Below, one piece after another: positions 5,208 to 5,278 of a stretch of DNA of 5,278 nucleotides. Made by a program: the position numbers and the translations under genes. The notes under the pieces are model-generated. The model was not told where the DNA came from. It saw only the letters and a list, made by a program, of their open reading frames with translations, and made no database searches. This DNA comes from Planctomycetota bacterium (lineage in GTDB: Bacteria > Planctomycetota > Phycisphaerae > WQYP01 > JAJZKY01): the NCBI GenBank assembly GCA_021803885.1, contig JAJZKY010000394.1, positions 1-5,278 on the forward strand, given 5' to 3'. Position 1 is the first letter of the stretch. Every line of letters starts with the position of its first letter.

Positions 5208-5278
5208 AATCAACTGGTTTGGATGGTGCTGTAGCTCGTCCTGGGAATCGAACCTCTGAAGTGCCAGTAGAATGGGGG

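Larger units (their letters stand above)
4889..5278. other. 390-bp region upstream of lysR without a convincing gene
   Basis: No long reading frame here has protein-like composition. The region instead holds several dyads: GGCGG/CCGCC (4908-4912/4921-4925), TGACAA/TTGTCA (4947-4952/4964-4969), an 11-bp pair (4985-4995/5040-5050), the palindrome GGAGCGCTCC (5007-5016) and a 7-bp pair (5185-5191/5201-5207). A GGAGG at 5101-5105 precedes a TTG that opens a frame of only 13 codons. It probably carries the lysR promoter and control sites. Confidence 0.6.

Noticed and set aside
5243..5254. GGTTCGATTCCC on the minus strand, resembling a tRNA T loop
   Set aside because: The flanking bases do not form a T stem (AGAGG against CCCAG) and no acceptor or anticodon stem can be built inside the window. 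A tRNA relic extending past the right edge cannot be excluded.

Overview
The window looks like bacterial chromosome of moderately high GC with a short accessory segment. I lean towards an Acidobacteriota (Terriglobia-like) soil bacterium. This rests on the general look of the proteins (an integrase tail, a Gfo/Idh/MocA oxidoreductase, a HipA kinase and a LysR regulator) and on GC-rich codon use with strong GGAGG-type ribosome sites. It is inference, because no marker gene is present.

Layout, left to right. (1) 53-128: a complete tRNA-Ala(GGC) on the + strand, with the G3:U70 identity pair and an encoded CCA. (2) 249-533, minus: the C-terminal end of a tyrosine recombinase that keeps the catalytic Tyr region but has lost everything upstream, a typical relic of integration at a tRNA 3' end. 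(3) 669-1775, minus: an intact Gfo/Idh/MocA-family NAD(P)-dependent sugar-type oxidoreductase whose start is ambiguous (1775 or 1679). (4) 1776-2146: a regulatory region holding a perfect 10-bp dyad, then an AT-rich island with a strong sigma70-type promoter and four related operator-like sites. (5) 2147-3758, +: a hipB-hipA type II toxin-antitoxin operon with 11 bp of overlap; the kinase residues of HipA look intact. (6) 3950-4888, minus: a LysR-family regulator convergent with hipA. (7) 4889-5278: about 390 bp without a convincing gene but with several perfect inverted repeats, probably the lysR control region and the start of a neighbouring locus outside the window.

How the parts work together. 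hipB and hipA form one transcription unit. HipB (Xre-type HTH) should bind and neutralise HipA (Ser/Thr kinase) and repress the shared promoter. The most striking structure is the hip control region. A 45-bp module of two inverted 16-mers with a 13-bp spacer occurs twice, exactly 86 bp apart, and the -35/-10 elements lie between the copies. The proximal module is a perfect 16-bp inverted repeat; the distal one is degenerate. This resembles the multi-operator layout known for E. coli hipBA, but with a different sequence. The oxidoreductase and LysR genes show no evident functional link to hipBA. I see no clearly new multi-gene system. The novelty here is mainly regulatory architecture.
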